Source: T3SED10-260 sp035363255 (GTDB taxonomy: Bacteria > Caldisericota > Caldisericia > UBA6126). Taken from it: a stretch of DNA of 64,000 nucleotides. The translations under genes and the position numbers were made by a program. The notes under the pieces were generated by a model. It was not told where the DNA came from and made no database searches. It saw only the letters and a program-made list of their open reading frames with translations. The stretch spans positions 23,596 to 87,595 of the forward strand of contig DAOSES010000010.1 in the NCBI GenBank assembly GCA_035363255.1, read 5' to 3'. Below, in pieces: positions 35,168-43,624 of the stretch; position 1 is the stretch's first letter, and each line of letters starts with the position of its first letter.

Positions 35168-35196
35168 TTGAACTTTTACTATTTGCGATGTATTCT
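35168..35196 (+). promoter_or_regulatory. promoter of the hyd maturation operon
   Basis: TTGAAC (35168-35173), 17-nt spacer, TATTCT (35191-35196), 57 nt before the start codon of the first operon gene. The 12-nt gap to the upstream REP palindrome suggests the operon is transcribed independently. Confidence 0.6.
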
Positions 35197-35253
35197 ATTA
35201 ACTGAAAACTAATAAACCTGCGGCGAAGGTACGCCTGAAGACAAGGGGAATGA

Positions 35254-35592
35254 ATGAATTTGAGCGAAAAGTACGAACTCAGCGAAAGGGATAGGATCTC
35301 GAAACACCGAATTGGTGTTATTTCTATCATTATCTATGATCGTTGCCATTCAGCTCAAAAAATCAATGCACTGCTTTCCGAGTTTGGTCATATAATTATC
35401 GGTCGTATGGGTATCCCCCACCAGGTCCATCATATTCATATTATTGCTATTACGGTGGAAGGAACGATCGAGGATATCGGAGCTTTAAGCGGAAAACTTG
35501 GCATGATCCCCCATGTAAGCGTAAAATCGCACGTCAGCAAATGGGAGGACTTTGATCATGCTGTTAACGACATCCAAGAGCCTTCAACGTAG
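35254..35592 (+). CDS. TM1266-like iron-only hydrogenase system regulator
   Basis: 112 residues with the ferredoxin-like/ACT-type fold of the TM1266 family (NikR C-terminal-like): ISIIIYDR, INALLSEFGHIIIGRMGIP, IHIIAITVEG and IGALSGKLGMIPHVSVKS. This family is regularly the first gene of hydG-hydF-hydE clusters and is thought to regulate them; its ligand is not known. AGGGGA lies 4 nt before the ATG. The hydG start codon lies inside this gene's 3' end (35-nt overlap). The N-terminal ~15 residues are an extension relative to the minimal domain. Confidence 0.85.
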   Translation: MNLSEKYELSERDRISKHRIGVISIIIYDRCHSAQKINALLSEFGHIIIGRMGIPHQVHHIHIIAITVEGTIEDIGALSGKLGMIPHVSVKSHVSKWEDFDHAVNDIQEPST

Positions 35593-37033
35593 CTATGTAG
35601 CTTCGGAGGACGCAAAACTCAGTTCTTTTGTGCAAGACTTTGAGCTTGATCTTGAGCTAAAAAGTGCTAAAGCACCTGATGATTCAGCTTTTCGAGACAT
35701 TTTAAACAAAGCACTATCTGTGCAATCTTTAACTTTGAAAGAATTGGCTTCACTGATTCAAATCACTGACCCGGAACGCTGGGCTGAAATGTTTGAAATA
35801 GCACGTCAGATCAAGCATAAAGTCTATGACAACCGCATTGTCATGTTTGCTCCTTTATATTGCAGTAACAAGTGTATCAACAATTGTCTTTACTGCGGAT
35901 TCCGAAGCGATAACCATCATCTTACTCGAAAACAGTTATCTCAACAAGAAATTGAAGAGGAAGCAAAATACCTTGCAGGAACGATCGGGCATAAAAGGTT
36001 AATTATGGTCTTTGGAGAGCATCCCGAAAGTGATATTGATTACATTCTCGATTCCATGAAAACAGTATATAGCGTGAAAACTCCTGCAAGAGTGGGCATG
36101 GGTAGCATTCGAAGAGTGAATATTAATGCCGCTCCTATGAGCGTGGAAGACCTAAACCGTCTGCATCAAGCAGGAATCGGAACCTATCAGGTATTTCAGG
36201 AAAGCTACCATCAAGAGACCTATCAAAAGGTTCATCCCCAAAACTCTTTGAAGGGCCATTTCAATTGGAGGCTGTATGCCATGCATAGGGCTATGGAAGC
36301 GGGGATTGATGACGTGGGGATTGGTGCTCTGTTTGGTTTGTATGACTGGCGCTTTGAGCTTCTTGGCTTGCTTTCTCATGCCAAAGAGCTCGAAAAGCAT
36401 TTTGGTGTTGGACCTCACACCGTCTCTTTCCCCCGAATGGAATATGCTGCTGAATCTCCTTTCTCACAACAAAGTCCTTACCTTGTCAATGATGACGATT
36501 TTCGTAAAATTGTTACCTTGATTCGCCTTGCAGTACCTTATGCTGGCATGATTATAACTGCCCGAGAAAAACCTGAGATGATTCGCAGTTTATACCCCAT
36601 TGTTACCCAGAGAGACGCTTCAACCTGCATTGAAATTGGTGGCTACCAACAACAAAAAAATCAACAGGAACGAGAACAACAGCAATTTGAATTGGGTGAT
36701 ACGAGATCTCTGGATGAAGTGATTCGCGAATTGGGACAGCAGGGATACATTACCTCCTTTTGTACTGCTGGATATCGTTGTGGTCGAACTGGTGACACGA
36801 TCATGGGTATGCTGAAAAGCGGAAAGGAATCTTGTTTTTGCAAGTTAAACGCTGTACTTACCTATCGGGAGTGGTTGGATGATTTTGCCTCCGCTGAAAC
36901 AAAAAAGATCGGGGAAAAAGTGATTCAAGACGAGATTGCTGAAATCAAAGCGACTACTCCTGAAGGTTTGACGGCAAAGACAATGGAATATTATGAACGT
37001 ATTGCTTCTGGCGAACGTGATTTGTTTATTTAA
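35558..37033 (+). CDS. hydG: [FeFe]-hydrogenase maturase HydG (tyrosine lyase)
   Basis: 491 residues. A radical-SAM enzyme that splits tyrosine to give CO and cyanide for the H-cluster. The SAM cluster motif CX3CX2C is C106-C110-C113 (KCINNCLYC). The C-terminal auxiliary cluster motif, normally CX2CX22C, is altered: C402 and C426/C428 exist, but the middle Cys is Gly405 (CTAGYRCG) and a Cys appears three residues later, at 408. The ATG at 35558 is chosen over the TTG at 35552 because GGAGG is 9 nt away. Second gene of the operon, followed after 12 nt by hydF. Confidence 0.92.
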   Translation: MLLTTSKSLQRSYVASEDAKLSSFVQDFELDLELKSAKAPDDSAFRDILNKALSVQSLTLKELASLIQITDPERWAEMFEIARQIKHKVYDNRIVMFAPLYCSNKCINNCLYCGFRSDNHHLTRKQLSQQEIEEEAKYLAGTIGHKRLIMVFGEHPESDIDYILDSMKTVYSVKTPARVGMGSIRRVNINAAPMSVEDLNRLHQAGIGTYQVFQESYHQETYQKVHPQNSLKGHFNWRLYAMHRAMEAGIDDVGIGALFGLYDWRFELLGLLSHAKELEKHFGVGPHTVSFPRMEYAAESPFSQQSPYLVNDDDFRKIVTLIRLAVPYAGMIITAREKPEMIRSLYPIVTQRDASTCIEIGGYQQQKNQQEREQQQFELGDTRSLDEVIRELGQQGYITSFCTAGYRCGRTGDTIMGMLKSGKESCFCKLNAVLTYREWLDDFASAETKKIGEKVIQDEIAEIKATTPEGLTAKTMEYYERIASGERDLFI

Positions 37034-37045
37034 AGGGGGAAAAAG

Positions 37046-38290
37046 ATGAATGCTAATCTAAAAACTATGCGCTGGCATATTGGAATTTTTGGACGCACCA
37101 ATACGGGGAAGTCCAGCTTCATCAACTGGCTAAGCCAACAGGACGTTTCCATAGTTTCCTCTTTACCTGGAACTACCACTGACCCGGTGGAAAAGACTAT
37201 GGAATTACTCCCTTTAGGACCTGTAGTTTTGTTTGATACTGCAGGAGTGGATGACGCCACCGATCTTGGACAGGATCGGATCAAAAAAACTCAGGATATT
37301 CTTGGGAGAATCGATATAGCTATTCTGGTGAGTGAGGGTAATCACTTCGGAAGCTATGAAAAGGACTGGATACAACGATTTAATGAAAAAAACATTCCTT
37401 GCTTGCTGGTCTTGAATAAAGCAGACCTTCAAACCATGGATGATTCTCTGCTTTCCTACCTGGAGACTACCAAGCAGTCTTACCTGGCTATCAGCAGTTT
37501 GTTTGGAAGCGATGAGGATAGAGCAAGAGTGAAGCAAGCTCTCTTTGAGCTTCTTCCAGATAAAAAATGGCTGGATAAACCCCTGTTGGAAGGTATGGTA
37601 TATGCTGGGGATTTGGTGGTTTTAGTGATTCCCATCGACAAGAGCGCTCCCAAGGGACGCATCATACTTCCTCAACAACAAGTGATACGTGAAGTGCTAG
37701 ATCGAAGCGCCATCAGCATGGTGATTGTACCTGAGCAAATACCTCAATTGGAGCATTATCTTCGAAGAAATGCGAATTTGATGATTACAGATTCTCAGGC
37801 ATTTGGCGAAGTGTTCAAGCTTTGCCCCGCAGAAATACCCTTGACCAGTTTTTCCATACTGTTTGCGCGACAACGAGGCCAGTTCGATATCTTGCTTGAA
37901 GGCGCTCTTCAATTGAGAAAACTTAAAAAAGGTGATAAAGTCTTGATTATGGAAGCATGCTCCCACCATCCCACCACCGATGATATCGGCAGGATCAAAC
38001 TCCCGCGCTGGCTGAATGAATATACAGGATCGGAGATCAAGACTCAAGTGGTGTGTGGTCATAGTCTTCCTGACGATTTGAGAGATATAGCCCTGGTGAT
38101 TCAGTGTGGCTCATGTATGCTAAACATGCGGGAAGTGTATCATCGAATACAACATGTCAGAAATGCAGGACTGGCAGTCACCAATTATGGCTTGGCTATT
38201 GCTGAAATGAAGGGGCATTTGGATCGTGCGATCCGTCCCCTAGGCATGCAGAGTCAGGCAAAAATGGAGTTGGGAGTTGGTAGATCATGA
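37046..38290 (+). CDS. hydF: [FeFe]-hydrogenase maturation GTPase HydF
   Basis: 414 residues. The N-terminal GTPase has P-loop GRTNTGKS (16-23), DTAG (64-67) and NKAD (124-127). The C-terminal cluster-binding domain normally has CxH followed by HCxxC. Here C305-S-H307 is intact, but the second motif reads Q353-C354-G-S-C357, with Gln in place of His. HydF is the scaffold that receives the HydE/HydG products and delivers the 2Fe precursor to hydrogenase. The ribosome site is AAAGGGGG. Its stop overlaps the hydE start as ATGA. Confidence 0.92.
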   Translation: MNANLKTMRWHIGIFGRTNTGKSSFINWLSQQDVSIVSSLPGTTTDPVEKTMELLPLGPVVLFDTAGVDDATDLGQDRIKKTQDILGRIDIAILVSEGNHFGSYEKDWIQRFNEKNIPCLLVLNKADLQTMDDSLLSYLETTKQSYLAISSLFGSDEDRARVKQALFELLPDKKWLDKPLLEGMVYAGDLVVLVIPIDKSAPKGRIILPQQQVIREVLDRSAISMVIVPEQIPQLEHYLRRNANLMITDSQAFGEVFKLCPAEIPLTSFSILFARQRGQFDILLEGALQLRKLKKGDKVLIMEACSHHPTTDDIGRIKLPRWLNEYTGSEIKTQVVCGHSLPDDLRDIALVIQCGSCMLNMREVYHRIQHVRNAGLAVTNYGLAIAEMKGHLDRAIRPLGMQSQAKMELGVGRS

Positions 38291-39336
38291 AAGAACTTAT
38301 CGATCAATTGGAAGAAACACATTCCTTGAGCAAGGATGAATGGATCACTTTGCTTGAACAGCCCTTTGAAAGTGTGGCGGAATATGCTTTTGAGAAAGCA
38401 CGAAAGCTTCGAAACAAATACTATCAGCAAGATATCTTTATTCGAGGATTGATTGAATTTAGCAACTTTTGTAAAAATGATTGCTATTATTGTGGCATAC
38501 GAAGAAGCAATCAAGAAGTTTTGCGATATCGCTTGACTTTGAAGCAAATACTAAAGAGCTGTGAAACAGGCTACCACTTGGGATTTCGTACTTTTGTTCT
38601 TCAAGGGGGGGAGGATCCCTATTATAGTGATGAGCGTATTTGTGAGATGGTATCTTCTATTCGAGGTCAGTTTTCTGACTGTGCGATCACCCTGTCGTTG
38701 GGAGAAAAGCCATATGAGAGCTACCTGGCGTATTTTCACGCTGGAGCTGATCGCTATTTATTGCGTCACGAAACTGCTAATAAAGAGCATTACGAAAACC
38801 TTCATCCTGCTTCAATGTCATTTGAAAATAGAATGCGCTGTTTGTGGGATTTGAAACGAATCGGCTATGAGACAGGAACTGGTTTTATGGTGGGTTCGCC
38901 AGGGCAGACAAGTACTTGTTTGGCAGAGGATATGCTGTTTATCGAAAAACTCCAACCACAGATGATCGGTATAGGGCCATATTTACCCCATCATGAAACC
39001 CCCTTTGCCCATTGCAAAAAAGGTTCTTTGGAATTGACCTTGCTGATGATAGCTTATCTACGCTTGATGCTTCCTTATGCTTTGATTCCCTCCACTACGG
39101 CTCTGGGAACAATTGATGAGCAGGGGAGAGAGCGAGGAATTCTTGCAGGTGCCAATGTCGTGATGCCCAATTTATCTCCTGTGGAAGTTCGTTCCAATTA
39201 CCAACTTTACGATGATAAAATCTGCACCGGAGATGAAGCTGCTGAATGTCGCTTTTGCATGGAACGAAGAATGAATAGCATTGGATATCAGGTGGTGGTA
39301 AGTCGAGGAGATTGCAAGATTGCTTGTGCTGATTGA
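38287..39336 (+). CDS. hydE: [FeFe]-hydrogenase maturase HydE
   Basis: 349 residues. Radical-SAM protein with CX3CX2C at C62-C66-C69 and the optional second cluster motif CX7CX2C at C313-C321-C324, both complete. HydE works on the HydG-made organometallic iron complex to build the dithiolate-bridged precursor. It is translationally coupled to hydF through the ATGA overlap. It is the last gene of the operon, convergent with the NifU-like gene only 24 nt away. No hydrogenase structural gene is in the window. Confidence 0.93.
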   Translation: MKELIDQLEETHSLSKDEWITLLEQPFESVAEYAFEKARKLRNKYYQQDIFIRGLIEFSNFCKNDCYYCGIRRSNQEVLRYRLTLKQILKSCETGYHLGFRTFVLQGGEDPYYSDERICEMVSSIRGQFSDCAITLSLGEKPYESYLAYFHAGADRYLLRHETANKEHYENLHPASMSFENRMRCLWDLKRIGYETGTGFMVGSPGQTSTCLAEDMLFIEKLQPQMIGIGPYLPHHETPFAHCKKGSLELTLLMIAYLRLMLPYALIPSTTALGTIDEQGRERGILAGANVVMPNLSPVEVRSNYQLYDDKICTGDEAAECRFCMERRMNSIGYQVVVSRGDCKIACAD

Positions 39337-39360
39337 TTGAGGCTTCATATCATTTTTTAC

Positions 39361-39744
39361 TTAACGAGGGTCAGGTGCTCTTTCGCTTTGCATATAGGAG
39401 TGTATCGCCTTATGTAAAGCGTCTATGGCTAAAACGGAGCAGTGAGTTTTTTCTGCTGGAAACCCATGAAATGCATCTACTACCTCTTGCTCTGTGATGG
39501 AAAGAGCTTCTGTTAGCGTTTTGCCTTTGGCAAGCATTGAGGTCATGCTCGAAACTGCGATAGCTCCGCTACATCCGAACACAAGATAGCTGATTTCTTG
39601 AATGATATTGGATTGGATTTTTATAAATACACTTACTGAATCGCCACATTCGGGATCTCCAGAGCTTCCTACCCCATCCGGATCTGGAATATAGTAAGCA
39701 TTTTGTGGATGTAAAAAATGTTCTTTGAAGAGATCTGATATCAC
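39361..39744 (-). CDS. NifU/IscU-like iron-sulfur scaffold
   Basis: 127 residues covering the NifU N-terminal (IscU) fold. The three conserved Cys are seen in GDPECGDSVSV, FGCSGAIAVSS and EKTHCSVLA, with the Asp two after the first Cys. It assembles and hands on Fe-S clusters. It is the last gene of a DUF5320-DUF134-NifU operon, with a 10-nt gap. Convergent with the hydrogenase maturation genes, whose products are rich in Fe-S clusters, which makes a functional link attractive but unproven. Confidence 0.85.
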   Translation of the reverse strand: MISDLFKEHFLHPQNAYYIPDPDGVGSSGDPECGDSVSVFIKIQSNIIQEISYLVFGCSGAIAVSSMTSMLAKGKTLTEALSITEQEVVDAFHGFPAEKTHCSVLAIDALHKAIHSYMQSERAPDPR

Positions 39745-39754
39745 TTATACCTCC

Positions 39755-40111
39755 TTAACGAGATGAATGTCCATGACCCTTTCGATGGCAAAAACCGCAG
39801 TGTTTTAGCAGTTGTTGTCCGTCACAAAGCTCATAATCTCCCCCTTCAATATTCAGCATACAACCTTCTACCAGGCTTTTAGCAAGCTTCCAGCGTGCAA
39901 GTTCGTAGATTCTTTGAACCGTGGTTCTGGCTACTTGCATACGTTGTGCTGCTTCTTCCTGTGTCAGTTTTTCCAAGTCAATCAAACGGATGCATTCATA
40001 TTCTTCAATACTCATGGAAAGGGGAGGTATAGAGGGGTCATTATGACGCGGACCAAAGCAATTGATAGATGGGATGTCACACACTATTCGCCATTTTCGG
40101 GGTCTGGACAT
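39755..40111 (-). CDS. DUF134 family helix-turn-helix protein
   Basis: 118 residues of the DUF134 family. It starts MSRPRKWRIV, the usual opening. A sigma-70 region 4-like helix-turn-helix spans about 50-80 (LTQEEAAQRMQVARTTVQRIYELARWKLA). The C-terminus has a Cys cluster (ELCDGQ, KHCGFCHRKGHGH) that could bind metal. It is probably a DNA-binding regulator. The paired CATATG palindromes upstream of this operon (40392-40449) are candidate targets. Confidence 0.85.
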   Translation of the reverse strand: MSRPRKWRIVCDIPSINCFGPRHNDPSIPPLSMSIEEYECIRLIDLEKLTQEEAAQRMQVARTTVQRIYELARWKLAKSLVEGCMLNIEGGDYELCDGQQLLKHCGFCHRKGHGHSSR

Positions 40112-40124
40112 AAGCTAAACTCCT

Positions 40125-40370
40125 TTATTCCTGAGGTTTTTGATTCAAGGCCTTACTGAGTTTGGCTACTTCTTGTTCTAATTGTTCAATCTTGCTTTGT
40201 AAGGAACGGTTTTCCTGATCAATAGGCGATAAACGACTAAAACCTCTTCTGCAATAATTGCTAAAACCTCTTCCAAAAAATCTGACTCTACTCGGATTGG
40301 AGCAGTTACCCCATCCTCCTCCGGTTTGGGGACCTAAACCCAAAGGTCCGCTTGCATCTCTTCCTGGCAT
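40125..40370 (-). CDS. DUF5320 family protein
   Basis: 81 residues. The N-terminal half is the typical Gly/Pro-rich MPGRDASGPLGLGPQTGGG with single Cys residues (WGNCS, NYCRR). The C-terminal half is a coiled coil (about 48-78). Such proteins sit beside DUF134 and nitrogenase-cofactor-like genes in many anaerobes; function unknown. First gene of the operon, preceded by AGGAGGAAT. Confidence 0.8.
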   Translation of the reverse strand: MPGRDASGPLGLGPQTGGGWGNCSNPSRVRFFGRGFSNYCRRGFSRLSPIDQENRSLQSKIEQLEQEVAKLSKALNQKPQE

Positions 40371-40391
40371 AATCTATTCCTCCTTCTATTT

Positions 40392-40407
40392 ATGGGCATA
40401 TGTCCAT
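40392..40407. promoter_or_regulatory. CATATG palindrome 1 (near-perfect, 16 bp)
   Basis: ATGGGCATATGTCCAT: complementary arms around CATATG with one mismatched pair. Its centre is 40 bp from that of the palindrome at 40430-40449, about four helical turns, on the upstream side of the DUF5320 start (40370). Confidence 0.55.
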
Positions 40408-40429
40408 TATTTGTTTATATCTTACTCAG

Positions 40430-40449
40430 TTATTGACATATGTCAATAA
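40430..40449. promoter_or_regulatory. CATATG palindrome 2 (perfect, 20 bp), overlapping -35
   Basis: TTATTGACATATGTCAATAA is a perfect 20-bp palindrome and contains TTGACA on both strands. On the minus strand it can serve as the -35 of the DUF5320-DUF134-NifU operon, with an A/T-rich -10 downstream. A strong candidate operator, perhaps for the DUF134 protein. Confidence 0.6.
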
Positions 40450-40511
40450 TAAAATAAAGGTATCTTTATATATAACTTCTTAAGTGGCTTTAAATCTTAT
40501 TCAAGCTCCTT

Positions 40512-40635
40512 TATAATAGAGTCCTGTTGTATATGGTGCCTCTGAGTCTGAAATGCTACGACTTCGGTTATGCTTTCAGACCGATGGGTATAAGTAGAAA
40601 TGCTTATGCCTCCCGCATTTGGAAAGGGGGAAATT
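40512..40635 (+). ncRNA. possible structured RNA upstream of P5C dehydrogenase
   Basis: After a TATAAT (40512-40517) the sequence folds into successive hairpins. One is GTCTGAAA/TTTCAGAC (40546-40553 with 40574-40581), capped by a C(UUCG)G tetraloop. A second is GGTATAAG/CTTATGCC (40587-40594 with 40603-40610). A CCTCCC/GGGGG pairing is possible (about 609-614 with 626-630). No reading frame fits. It does not match a riboswitch class that I can recall. It could be a leader controlling the downstream gene or a small RNA. Confidence 0.35.
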
Positions 40636-40730
40636 GTGCAAACTAAGGATATTTGGTTGTTTATTTTGTATCATTAATCGTATCATTAAACTTTTATATT
40701 TAAACATAGTATATATTGAAAGGAATTGAT

Positions 40731-42359
40731 ATGAATAATGCTTTGTTTTCATTTCAGAAACCTGAAAATGAAAAGATTAAATCCTATCTCAACGGTTCCA
40801 TTGAACGTAGAGATATTGATCTGGAATTGAAAAGACAACTCGACACATGCGTTGAGATCCCTTTGATCATCAATGGTAAAGAGATTTACACTGGGGATCT
40901 TATGGAAGTGACTTGCCCTCACGATTATCGACATGTTCTTGCCAAATGCCATATGGCTAGTGAAAAAGAACTGAAAATGGCTATCGAAGCTAGTCTGAAC
41001 GCTAAGGAAGACTGGATGAATCTGTCCTGGGTGGAAAGAGGCTCTATCCTCTACAAAGCTGCTGAATTAATATCTACCAGGCATCGTGCATTACTCAACG
41101 CATCCACGATGCTTGGGCAAAGCAAAAACCTTTATCAAGCCGAGATTGATTCAGCCTGCGAAGTGATAGATTTTTTAAGGTTCAATCCTTGGTTTGCTGC
41201 TCAAATTTATAGTCAGCAAGCTTTATCCGATCAAAACGTTATCAATCGAATGGAATATCGACCTCTGGAAGGTTTTGTGCTTACTGTTTCCCCCTTCAAT
41301 TTCACAGCTATTGCATTAAACTTGAATATTGCTGTGGCTTTGATGGGAAACACCACCGTTTGGAAACCTGCCAGCACTTCTTTGCTTTCCAATTATTATC
41401 TGATGAAAATCCTCATGGAAGCAGGGCTACCTCCAGGAGTAGTCAATTTTGTTCCATGCAAGAGTTCGGTCTTGCGATCTACCGTTTTTGAACATATTAT
41501 GCTTGCAGGAGTTCATTTCACTGGCTCCAATGCAAGCTTTAATTCGATATGGAGCGATGTGACTCAATTTTTGCCTTCCTATCGATCCTATCCTAAAATT
41601 GTGGGAGAAACTGGTGGAAAAGACTTCGTTTTTGCCCATGCATCATCTGATCCCCTTGAATTGGCTACTGCTCTTGTGAGGGGTTCTTTTGAATATCAGG
41701 GCCAAAAGTGCTCTGCTGCTTCAAGAACCTACATCCCACGATCTCTTTGGGATAAAACAAAAAGTTATATGAAGGAAATGTTGAGCGAGATAAAGATGGG
41801 CGACGTTACAGATCATCGAAATTTTGTAAATGCAGTAATTGATAAAAAATCCTATGATAACATTATGGCTTACATTGAAACTGCAAAAAATAGTAACGAA
41901 GCTCAGATTATAGCAGGAGGCAAAGGGAACTGTGAACAAGGTTGGTTTGTGGAGCCCACCATTATCGAAACACAGAATCCCTACTTTCTCACTATGAAGG
42001 AAGAAATCTTTGGACCTGTCCTAAGTGTCTTTGTTTATGAGGATGCGCGATATGCCGAAACCTTGGAAATTTGTGATCAAACTTCCCCTTATGCTTTGAC
42101 TGGTTCGATATTTTCCAAAGATAAATATGCAATGATTCAAGCATGTAAAAAACTTAGGTATGCAGCAGGCAACTTTTACATCAATGATAAGCCCACTGGG
42201 GCTATGGTTGGGCAACAACCCTTTGGTGGCGCAAGAGCTTCAGGTACTAATGATAAATCGGGTAGCTATCTTAATCTTTTGCGTTGGGTGAGTCCCAGAA
42301 CTATTAAAGAAACCTTGATACCACCTACCGATTATTCTTATCCATATATGAAGGAATAA
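40731..42359 (+). CDS. L-glutamate gamma-semialdehyde (P5C) dehydrogenase
   Basis: 542 residues of the ALDH4/P5CDH type. The NAD-site and fold segments SPFNFTAIA and GNTTVWKP are present, as is the general base in VGETGGKDFVFAH and the catalytic Cys in GQKCSAASR (about C327). It oxidises glutamate semialdehyde to glutamate in proline or ornithine breakdown. AAGGAATTG precedes the ATG at 40731; the TTG at 40716 is less likely. No proline dehydrogenase is adjacent, so the substrate may come from ornithine or arginine breakdown. Confidence 0.9.
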   Translation: MNNALFSFQKPENEKIKSYLNGSIERRDIDLELKRQLDTCVEIPLIINGKEIYTGDLMEVTCPHDYRHVLAKCHMASEKELKMAIEASLNAKEDWMNLSWVERGSILYKAAELISTRHRALLNASTMLGQSKNLYQAEIDSACEVIDFLRFNPWFAAQIYSQQALSDQNVINRMEYRPLEGFVLTVSPFNFTAIALNLNIAVALMGNTTVWKPASTSLLSNYYLMKILMEAGLPPGVVNFVPCKSSVLRSTVFEHIMLAGVHFTGSNASFNSIWSDVTQFLPSYRSYPKIVGETGGKDFVFAHASSDPLELATALVRGSFEYQGQKCSAASRTYIPRSLWDKTKSYMKEMLSEIKMGDVTDHRNFVNAVIDKKSYDNIMAYIETAKNSNEAQIIAGGKGNCEQGWFVEPTIIETQNPYFLTMKEEIFGPVLSVFVYEDARYAETLEICDQTSPYALTGSIFSKDKYAMIQACKKLRYAAGNFYINDKPTGAMVGQQPFGGARASGTNDKSGSYLNLLRWVSPRTIKETLIPPTDYSYPYMKE

Positions 42360-42427
42360 TGCTTTTTAAAGCTACTTGAATGCTTGCCCAGTTCTGGTTT
42401 GCTCGATCTTGGAGCGCTGGGACTGGG

Positions 42428-43606
42428 TCAGGCTAGTGCACGATAGATGGCTTTGCGTACTTCCTTGATCACTTCTACCGTAGCTGGATGTGATATATCC
42501 TCTCCCAGGCTTCCATCGGAGTATTCTTTTGCGGGATCTTGAAGTTTGGGGATATGAAAATGACCACTGGTTTTGCTTGGTTTGAATCCAAAGTTTTGCT
42601 CTTGGTCTTCTCGCCATTGCTCCCTTAAACGAGCTACTCGATAAAAGATCTCATTGGATAGATAGTTGCCCCCAGGAGCGTTGAACACAAGACTATCCGG
42701 AGTTGAAGGCATGCCGTGCTGTGTGGGGCTGGAGGGGCTGGCTTGGAAGGAATCGTTTACTTTTACTGGCTCTTCGATCATTTTAAGGGGTAGGCTGGTG
42801 GCGATCCAGGGAGAGCTTGAAACGATGCATGGAGACATTTCTTTGCGTTTGTGGCCCATGTTGTCGATTTGCCCACCTCGAATGATACTAGCAAATTGTT
42901 CGATATCATACCTTTGAGGACGGCCCTGGCTAAGTGTTATGATGAGATCGAGCTGGTCTATCCAGGGGCCAATATATCGCTCAACCACTCCTTCACCCAT
43001 CCCAGACTCAGGATCTTGGGATCCATCGAAGTCGCTGTATCGAACCGGGAAGATCATCGATTGAATAAAACCTGTGCGATTTGGAGTGTAAGTGTTGTGC
43101 AGAGCCAAAGCCACACAGCCTGAGGGATTGCTTTGACGGAAGTTATGTTTTCCTGGGTAGTCTTTACTGTTCAAGAGAAAAGGATCAAAACCAGTGATCA
43201 GCACTTTCTTGCAATCTTTAGGGATGCTTGAATAATTGATGCCAGTATAATTGCGGGACCCTTCATCGAATAATCTGATTAGGTGGGGAAGAGAATTTGC
43301 GAACCTTGAAGTCTTGGCAAGGGATTTGAGCAAAGATATAAACTTGAGTCTTGACCAATATAGAGGTCGATCGTCTGGCTTGTTTTCATTTCTGTGGGTT
43401 TCCAAGGTGCTGATTTGGAAGAAATCCTGGGCTACTTTGATTAGCCAGGTTTCAAATTTAAGCAGGTTGATATCTTGTTTTAATCGAGTCTCCAATAGAG
43501 CAGTATATGCTTGCAACAAGGATGAAGATTGGAGCGAAAAATGATCCTGCACCGAACATTGCTCATCCCATGCCTGCGTACCAACCATTTCCTCGTAATT
43601 CAACAC
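42428..43606 (-). CDS. pyroglutamyl-peptidase-like protein, catalytic Cys replaced by Ser
   Basis: 392 residues. The C-terminal ~260 residues follow peptidase family C15: KVLITGFDPF (about 134-143), SNPSG (159-163), QGRPQ with Glu236, a block corresponding to AGxYxCNxxFY that reads GGNYLSNEIFY (Ser317 instead of Cys), and GHFHIP with His351. The N-terminal ~130 residues are a helical extension unknown to me. With Ser in the nucleophile position it may be inactive, a binding protein, or a serine variant. A weak hairpin (CCCAGT/ACTGGG) lies between this gene and the convergent P5C dehydrogenase gene. Confidence 0.65.
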   Translation of the reverse strand: MLNYEEMVGTQAWDEQCSVQDHFSLQSSSLLQAYTALLETRLKQDINLLKFETWLIKVAQDFFQISTLETHRNENKPDDRPLYWSRLKFISLLKSLAKTSRFANSLPHLIRLFDEGSRNYTGINYSSIPKDCKKVLITGFDPFLLNSKDYPGKHNFRQSNPSGCVALALHNTYTPNRTGFIQSMIFPVRYSDFDGSQDPESGMGEGVVERYIGPWIDQLDLIITLSQGRPQRYDIEQFASIIRGGQIDNMGHKRKEMSPCIVSSSPWIATSLPLKMIEEPVKVNDSFQASPSSPTQHGMPSTPDSLVFNAPGGNYLSNEIFYRVARLREQWREDQEQNFGFKPSKTSGHFHIPKLQDPAKEYSDGSLGEDISHPATVEVIKEVRKAIYRALA

Positions 43607-43624
43607 TCTTGTCTCCCTCCTTCC

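Noticed and set aside
35254..39336. [FeFe]-hydrogenase structural gene within the maturation cluster
   Set aside because: All four genes are accounted for as regulator, HydG, HydF and HydE; no H-cluster motif protein is found in the window.
42360..42427. Strong terminator between P5C dehydrogenase and the C15-like gene
   Set aside because: The CCCAGT/ACTGGG arms are only 6 bp, far apart and without a T-tract, so I list it only as a weak hairpin in the gene entry.
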